Notes under the pieces: generated by a model
What the model was told of the DNA's origin: nothing
What the model saw: only the letters and a program-made list of their open reading frames with translations
The model's database searches: none
In this document: positions 58,898 through 64,000 of the stretch, piece by piece
How positions within the stretch are numbered: the first letter of the stretch is position 1
Layout: every line of letters starts with the position of its first letter
Made by a program: the position numbers and the translations under genes
From: Pseudomonas sp. TCU-HL1
GTDB lineage: Bacteria; Pseudomonadota; Gammaproteobacteria; Pseudomonadales; Pseudomonadaceae
DNA: 64,000 bases
Reading direction: 5' to 3'
Assembly: GCF_001708505.1 (NCBI RefSeq)
Contig: NZ_CP015992.1
Span: 3,782,001-3,846,000 of the forward strand

Positions 58898-60400
58898 ATG
58901 CCCGCCTCGCCTGCCACCGTCCTCGGCCGCAACTTCCTCGGCCATTCGCCTCGCTGGTACAAGCTCTCGATCGTCGCCTTCCTGTTGCTCAATCCGCTGG
59001 TGCTCTGGCTGCTCGGGCCGGTGGTCTGTTCCTGGCTGCTGGTGGGCGAGTTCATCTTCGCCCTGGCGATGGCGCTCAAATGCTACCCGCTGCTACCGGG
59101 CGGCCTGCTGGTAGTAGAAGCGTTGCTGCTGGACCTGGCAACGCCCGCCGCCGTTTACGAGGAGCTGCAGCACAACTTCCCGGTCATCCTGCTGCTGATG
59201 TTCATGGTGGCGGGCATCTATTTCATGAAGGACCTGCTGCTGCTCCTGTTCTCCCGCCTGCTGCTAGGCGTGCGCAGCAAGAGCTTGCTGGCCCTGATGT
59301 TCTGCCTGCTCGCCGCCTTCCTCTCGGCCTTTCTCGACGCCCTGACGGTGACGGCCGTGATCATCAGCGTCGCCCTCGGCTTCTATGGCGTCTACCACCG
59401 TGTCGCCTCGGGCAAGGGCTTGGGCGATGAGCACAACCCTGACTCCGACAGCGAGGTGGCCAGCTCCAGCCGCGAAGACCTGGACACCTTCCGCGCCTTC
59501 CTCCGCAGCCTGTTGATGCACGCGGCGGTGGGCACCGCCCTGGGCGGCGTCTGTACCCTGGTGGGTGAGCCACAGAACCTGCTGATCGGCCACGAGGCCG
59601 GTTGGCACTTCAAGGAGTTCTTCCTGCGCGTGGCGCCGGTATCCATGCCGGTGCTGGTGGCGGGCCTGCTGACCTGCATGCTGCTGGAGAAGCTGCGCTG
59701 GTTCGGCTATGGCGCCGAGCTGCCTGGCAGCGTGCGCCAGGTGCTGACCGATTTCGCCCACGAAGAGAATGCCCGACGCACCCAGTCCCAGCGCCTCGCC
59801 CTGATGGTGCAGGGCGCGGCCGCACTGATCCTGATCCTCTGCCTGGCCCTGCATGTGGCGGAGGTAGGCCTGATCGGCCTGATGGTCATCGTGCTGATCA
59901 CCAGCTTCAATGGCATCACCGACGAACACCAGATCGGCCGTGCCTTTCAGGACGCCCTGCCCTTCACCGCGCTGCTGGTGACCTTCTTCGCAGTGGTGGC
60001 GGTGATCCAGCAGCAGCACCTGTTCACGCCGATCATCCAGGCGGTGCTGGCACTACCGACGGACCAGCAACCGGGCATGCTGTTCATCGCCAACGGTTTG
60101 CTGTCGGCCATCAGCGACAACGTATTCGTCGCCACCATCTACATCACCGAAGTGAAGAACGCGCTGGAATCCGGTGAAATGACGCGGGAGCATTTCGACA
60201 CGCTGGCAGTGGCCATCAACACCGGCACCAACCTGCCCAGCGTGGCCACCCCGAACGGCCAGGCAGCCTTCCTCTTCCTGCTCACGTCATCCATCGCGCC
60301 GCTGGTGCGCCTGTCCTATGGGCGCATGGTCTGGATGGCGCTGCCCTACACCATCGTGATGGGCGTGCTCGGCTGGTGGGCCGTCAGCCACTGGCTCTGA
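58898..60400 (+). CDS. nhaB: Na+/H+ antiporter NhaB
   Basis: A 500-aa, about 12-helix antiporter. ATG 58898 has AAGGA eight bases upstream; ATG 58874 gives a non-family extension. Blocks: NFLGHSPRWYKLSIVAFLLL, FLSAFLDALTVTAVIISVAL, TALGGVCTLVGEPQNLLIGH, NGLLSAISDNVFVATIYITE and AINTGTNLPSVATPNGQAAF, with conserved Asp residues in the helices. It extrudes Na+ and helps at alkaline or saline conditions. Its end overlaps the convergent permease gene by 17 bp. Confidence 0.96.
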   Translation: MPASPATVLGRNFLGHSPRWYKLSIVAFLLLNPLVLWLLGPVVCSWLLVGEFIFALAMALKCYPLLPGGLLVVEALLLDLATPAAVYEELQHNFPVILLLMFMVAGIYFMKDLLLLLFSRLLLGVRSKSLLALMFCLLAAFLSAFLDALTVTAVIISVALGFYGVYHRVASGKGLGDEHNPDSDSEVASSSREDLDTFRAFLRSLLMHAAVGTALGGVCTLVGEPQNLLIGHEAGWHFKEFFLRVAPVSMPVLVAGLLTCMLLEKLRWFGYGAELPGSVRQVLTDFAHEENARRTQSQRLALMVQGAAALILILCLALHVAEVGLIGLMVIVLITSFNGITDEHQIGRAFQDALPFTALLVTFFAVVAVIQQQHLFTPIIQAVLALPTDQQPGMLFIANGLLSAISDNVFVATIYITEVKNALESGEMTREHFDTLAVAINTGTNLPSVATPNGQAAFLFLLTSSIAPLVRLSYGRMVWMALPYTIVMGVLGWWAVSHWL

Positions 60401-61745
60401 CGGCCGCGTCCGCCTGCACCCGGTTGCGCCACTGGCGCCAGGTGTAGAGCGGAATGCCGGCCATCAAGACCAGGAAGCCCCAGAAGATGGCCTGCTCGCC
60501 GGTGCCGTAGAGCGCCCAGATGGAGTAGACGAAACCCAGCACGCCGATGGCGACCAGCCGACCGCGCTCGCGGTCGGAGAAGTCGCCGGGCTTCACGGCC
60601 AATTGCTGCAGCAGCGCGGCCGTGCAGAAGGCGTAGGGCACCACGCCGGTCATGGTGCCGAGCAGGATGATTACGTTGAACACGTCCACCAGGTCGCCCT
60701 GGCCATCCACCAGCACCAGCGCAGTGACCAGCACACCGGAAATCAGCAGGCCGTTGGCCGGCACATCATGCTTGTTGGTCTTTGCCAGGGACTCTGGCAG
60801 CAGGCCATCGCGAGCGGTGGCCATCGGAATCTGGCCCTGCAACAGCACCCAGCCGTTCAGCGCGCCAAGGCAGGCGATCACTGCGCCCCCCGCCACCAGG
60901 TGATAACCCCAGTCGCCCATCAGCACCCGCGCGGCATCGGCGAAGGGCGCGGTGGAACGCATCAGCACGTCCGGCGGCAGCACACCCTGCACGGCGGTGA
61001 TGGAGAGGATATAGACGCCAGCCGCCACCAGGGTGCCAAACACCGTGGCACGCGGGATGGTGCGCTTGGGGTTGTCGACATGGTCCGCCGGCACGGTCGC
61101 CGACTCCAGGCCGATGAAGGACCAGAGCGTCAGCGCCGCCGTGGTGGCAATGCCCTGGGCGTAACCGACACCGCCTGGAAGCTCACTGGCTTCGGGAATG
61201 CGCAGGTATTCGGGGTTGAAGGAGAACCAACCGAGCACACCCACCAACAGCAGCGGCACCAGCTTGAGGACAGTGAGCAGGTTCTGTACCAGACCGAAGG
61301 CACTGATACCGCGCAGGTTGATCAGGGTGCAGAGCCAGATGGCACCGATCGCCGTGGTCACCATCAGCACCGGATCACGCAGGGCCGGAAAAAACACCTG
61401 CAGATAGCCCACCAGGGTCACCGAAATCGCCGCGTTGCCGATCCAGGCCGCCTTCCAGTAGGTCCAGGCACAGAGGTAGCCAGCGAAACTGCCGAAGCCG
61501 TCGCGGGTGTAAGCATAAGGGCCGCCGGCGGAAGGGTTGAGCCGGGCCAGGCGGGCGAATGTCAGCGCCAGGATCACGGCCCCGGTACTCGAGATCAGCC
61601 AGCCGAACAGGCTGAGGCCTCCGTAAGCCGCCAAGCTGGAGGGCAGCAGGAACACGCCCGAGCCGATCATGTTGCCGACCACCAGCGCGGTGCAGGTCCA
61701 GAACCCCATGCTGCCGCGCGGTTTCACCCCATTCCCTGTCGCCAT
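60384..61745 (-). CDS. Amino acid/polyamine antiporter, APC family
   Basis: A 453-aa, 12-helix permease of the PotE/CadB/AdiC group. ALVVGNMIGSGVFLLPSSLA (GxxIGSG substrate-binding unwinding of helix 1), ARLARLNPSAGGPYAYTRDG and ALTLWSFIGLESATVPADHV (helix 6) are diagnostic. It lies 20 bp downstream of the decarboxylase gene in the same orientation, so it probably exchanges the decarboxylase substrate (lysine) for product (cadaverine), supporting acid tolerance and polyamine supply. Confidence 0.9.
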   Translation of the reverse strand: MATGNGVKPRGSMGFWTCTALVVGNMIGSGVFLLPSSLAAYGGLSLFGWLISSTGAVILALTFARLARLNPSAGGPYAYTRDGFGSFAGYLCAWTYWKAAWIGNAAISVTLVGYLQVFFPALRDPVLMVTTAIGAIWLCTLINLRGISAFGLVQNLLTVLKLVPLLLVGVLGWFSFNPEYLRIPEASELPGGVGYAQGIATTAALTLWSFIGLESATVPADHVDNPKRTIPRATVFGTLVAAGVYILSITAVQGVLPPDVLMRSTAPFADAARVLMGDWGYHLVAGGAVIACLGALNGWVLLQGQIPMATARDGLLPESLAKTNKHDVPANGLLISGVLVTALVLVDGQGDLVDVFNVIILLGTMTGVVPYAFCTAALLQQLAVKPGDFSDRERGRLVAIGVLGFVYSIWALYGTGEQAIFWGFLVLMAGIPLYTWRQWRNRVQADAAVRASG

Positions 61746-61765
61746 CGCTTCCCCCGCTGGCCGAT

Positions 61766-64000
61766 CTATTCCCTGATGCAGTCCACTGTATAGCAGCGGC
61801 CTGTAGGACTTTCCTGACAGTTCAGGCCATGCACGTCGATATCGAAGCCGGGGAAGCTCAGGTCGAAGGTTCGTGCGAACTCCAGGTAGTCGATGATCGC
61901 GCGAGTCTGAGCCGTGAACCGCTCTCCCGGCATGATCAGCGGAATACCCGGCGGATAGGGCACCAGCATCACCGCAGCAATACGCCCTTGCAGCCGGTCC
62001 AGGGGCACCGGTTCCACCTCGCCGCGAACCAGTTTGTCATAGGCATCCGCCGGCTTCATCGCCAGCTCCGGCAGGTTGGTGTACATGCGCCGGAGCGCTT
62101 TGGGCGTGGCGCTGTTGCGGTAGCAGGCGTGCAGGGCGTCGCACAGGTCGCGCAGGCCCATGCCGGCGTATCGCGCACCCTGAGCCTCGGCAATCGACGG
62201 CAGCGCCTGGGCCAGAGGCTGGTTCGCGTCGTAGCCACGCTTGAATTCCAGCAACTCGGTGAGCAGGGTGCTCCACTTGCCCTTGGTGATGCCCATGGAG
62301 AAGAGCACCAGGAAGGAATAGAGACCGGTTTTCTCCACCACCAGGCCGCGTTCCCAGAGGAATTTGCTGACCACCGCCGCCGGAATACCCTGTTCGCCCA
62401 GCTTGCCGTCGGCGGTCAGGCCTGGCGTCACCAGCGTGACTTTGATCGGGTCCAGCAGCACATAGTCTTGCGCCACCTCGCCGAAACCATGCCAGTCCGC
62501 CTCCGGGTGCAGCAGCCAGTCCCCGGTGGCAACGGCTTCGGCGCCTTCCACCAGTGGCGGCTGCCAGATGCCGAACCACCAGTCATCCGCCGCCAGGTTC
62601 TGCCGCACGTTGGCCAGGGCCCGGCGGAAGCGCAGCGCCTCGTCGAAGGTTTCCTGGATCAGCGAGCGCCCGGCAGGCCCTTCCATCATGGCCGACGCCA
62701 CGTCGAGAGAGGCGATGATGCCGTACTGGGGCGAGGTGGAGATGTGCATCATGAAGGCTTCGTTGAAGCGGTGCCGGTCGAGCTGGCGCGCGCCGCCGTC
62801 CTGCACATGGATCATCGATGCCTGGCTGAAAGCGGCCAGCAGCTTGTGAGTGGAATGGGTGGTGAACACCAGCGGCGAACGCTCCTCTCGGCGCGTGCAC
62901 ATGCCATAGCGCCCGGCATAGAACTCGTGGAAGGCAGCGTAGGCGTACCAGGCCTCGTCAAAATGCAGCACGTCCACTGAATCGCCCAGGGCCTGCTTGA
63001 TCAGCTCGGCGTTGTAGCAAAGGCCGTCATAGGTGGAGTTGGTCACCACGGCCAGCTTCACCCTGGGCGCGCGCCCCTTGGCCAATGGGCTGGCATCGAT
63101 CTTGGCCTGGATCGATTCAGGGCTGAATTCGCTGAGCGGAATGGGGCCGATGATGCCCAGTTCATTGCGCTCGGGGGTCAGGTAGAGCGGAATGGCGCCG
63201 GTCATGATGATCGAATGGACGATGGACTTGTGGCAGTTGCGGTCCACCAGCACCAGGTCGTCGCGCCCCACCATGGAATGCCAGACGATCTTGTTTGCCG
63301 TCGAGGTGCCGTTGATCACGAAGAAGGTGTGGTCGGCACCGAAATTCCGCGCGGCGCGCGCCTCGGCTTCCGCCAGCGGGCCGGTGTGATCGAGCAGCGA
63401 GCCCAGTTCAGGCACCGACACCGAAAGATCCGAACGCAGGGTGTTCTCGCCGAAGAACTGGTGGAAGGCCTGTCCCACCGGGCTCTTGCGATAAGCCACA
63501 CCGCCGCCATGCCCCGGCGTGTGCCAGGAATAGTTGGACTGCGCGGTGTGCTCGACCAGGGCACGGAAGAATGGTGGCAGCAGCCCTTCCAGATAGCTGC
63601 GTGCAGCACGGGCCACCTGGCGGGCCAGGAAGGGCACGGTGTCCTCATAGAGATAAAGCAGCCCGCGCAGCTGGTTGAGGTCAGCCATGGCCTCGGCCGG
63701 TGCGTTCTCGATGGTCACCTGCTCGCCCAGGGCGAAAATCGGCAGTTGTGGCGCACGAACGCGAGCCACGCGGATCAGTTCCACCATGTCCTGAAGCAAC
63801 CGCTGGTTTTCCCCGGCGCCTTCGGCGGCAACCAGGATGCAGGCAAGCCCATGGTGAGTGGAGGCGACGATGCGCCCTTCGGCGGAACTGGCAGTGGAGA
63901 GGATGGTGAAGCCTTCCTGTTCCAGTTCGCGGGCGATGGCACGAACCCGGTCGCCGGCAACAGTATCGGCTTTGATGTCGCGATGAACGATGAGGACGGG
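61766..64000 (-). CDS. ldcA: Lysine/ornithine/arginine decarboxylase (5' end outside window)
   Basis: At least 744 codons of a PLP-dependent fold-type I decarboxylase are present; the start lies beyond 64000. The N-terminal response-regulator-like wing domain (VLIVHRDIKADTVAGDRVRA) is seen at the window edge. PLP contacts: DHTFFVINGTSTANKIVWHS, VVTNSTYDGLCYN, VLHFDEAWYAYAAFHEFYAG and STHKLLAAFSQASMIHV (Schiff-base Lys in STHK). From context and memory it corresponds to LdcA of Pseudomonas (lysine to cadaverine). The permease follows. Confidence 0.9.
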   Translation of the reverse strand, partial: PVLIVHRDIKADTVAGDRVRAIARELEQEGFTILSTASSAEGRIVASTHHGLACILVAAEGAGENQRLLQDMVELIRVARVRAPQLPIFALGEQVTIENAPAEAMADLNQLRGLLYLYEDTVPFLARQVARAARSYLEGLLPPFFRALVEHTAQSNYSWHTPGHGGGVAYRKSPVGQAFHQFFGENTLRSDLSVSVPELGSLLDHTGPLAEAEARAARNFGADHTFFVINGTSTANKIVWHSMVGRDDLVLVDRNCHKSIVHSIIMTGAIPLYLTPERNELGIIGPIPLSEFSPESIQAKIDASPLAKGRAPRVKLAVVTNSTYDGLCYNAELIKQALGDSVDVLHFDEAWYAYAAFHEFYAGRYGMCTRREERSPLVFTTHSTHKLLAAFSQASMIHVQDGGARQLDRHRFNEAFMMHISTSPQYGIIASLDVASAMMEGPAGRSLIQETFDEALRFRRALANVRQNLAADDWWFGIWQPPLVEGAEAVATGDWLLHPEADWHGFGEVAQDYVLLDPIKVTLVTPGLTADGKLGEQGIPAAVVSKFLWERGLVVEKTGLYSFLVLFSMGITKGKWSTLLTELLEFKRGYDANQPLAQALPSIAEAQGARYAGMGLRDLCDALHACYRNSATPKALRRMYTNLPELAMKPADAYDKLVRGEVEPVPLDRLQGRIAAVMLVPYPPGIPLIMPGERFTAQTRAIIDYLEFARTFDLSFPGFDIDVHGLNCQESPTGRCYTVDCIRE

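Overview
The window looks like a chromosome segment of a high-GC gammaproteobacterium of the genus Pseudomonas. The grounds are the order thrS-infC-rpmI-rplT-pheS-pheT-ihfA-MerR-tRNA-Pro, a separate run nfuA-cti-metH-(RlmN-like)-cysI-DUF934-sohB-nudC-nhaB-permease-ldcA that, from memory, matches the PA1847-to-PA1818 order of P. aeruginosa PAO1, an OprD-type porin, and several copies of a Pseudomonas-type palindromic repeat. No database was searched.

Layout. (1) 1-2811: OprD-like porin, a frameshifted nitroreductase and a TetR regulator. (2) 2944-11576: an insertion-sequence cluster and integrase beside tRNA-Pro(GGG). It holds an IS1182-type element, then an IS21-type element (4508-9707) whose istA is split by a second, different IS21-type element (4673-7292) with a 7-bp target duplication. 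A truncated hypothetical gene, an excisionase-like gene and a tyrosine integrase follow. (3) 11648-19237, minus strand: tRNA-Pro, MerR-type regulator, ihfA, pheT, pheS, rplT, rpmI, infC (non-ATG start likely) and thrS, i.e. the translation gene cluster. (4) 19463-29409: a 9.9-kb decayed prophage or island between 52-bp direct repeats of the tRNA-Val(GAC) 3' end. It carries a chimeric integrase fragment, a lysis-gene remnant, several frameshifted or interrupted genes, an orphan C5 DNA methyltransferase, a DUF2971 gene, small zinc-ribbon proteins and a Cys-rich bacteriocin-like precursor candidate. (5) 29622-37000: polyamine-type oxidoreductase, an internally deleted IS1182-type element sitting exactly in the tetraloop of a terminator, a C39-like lipoprotein without catalytic residues, DUF1272, nfuA and cti. 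(6) 37153-64000: metH, small hypothetical genes, an RlmN-family methyltransferase, cysI with a DUF934 partner, a TetR/hydrolase divergon with a clear operator, sohB, a lipid/acyl-CoA cluster (SCP2, APH-type kinase, SDR), TauE-type exporter, nudC, an Hpt-like protein, dienoyl-CoA isomerase, nhaB, and an amino acid permease with a lysine/arginine/ornithine decarboxylase that runs off the window end.

Functional links. Regions 3 and 6 are housekeeping: protein synthesis, sulfur assimilation (CysI + DUF934), methionine (MetH), Fe-S delivery (NfuA), membrane adaptation (Cti), Na+/H+ and amino-acid-dependent pH balance (NhaB, permease + decarboxylase). Regions 2 and 4 are mobile DNA inserted at two tRNA genes. 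The densest unexplained material is region 4 and the 502-bp element at 47204-47705, which has terminal inverted repeats, a 4-bp target duplication and no convincing protein.
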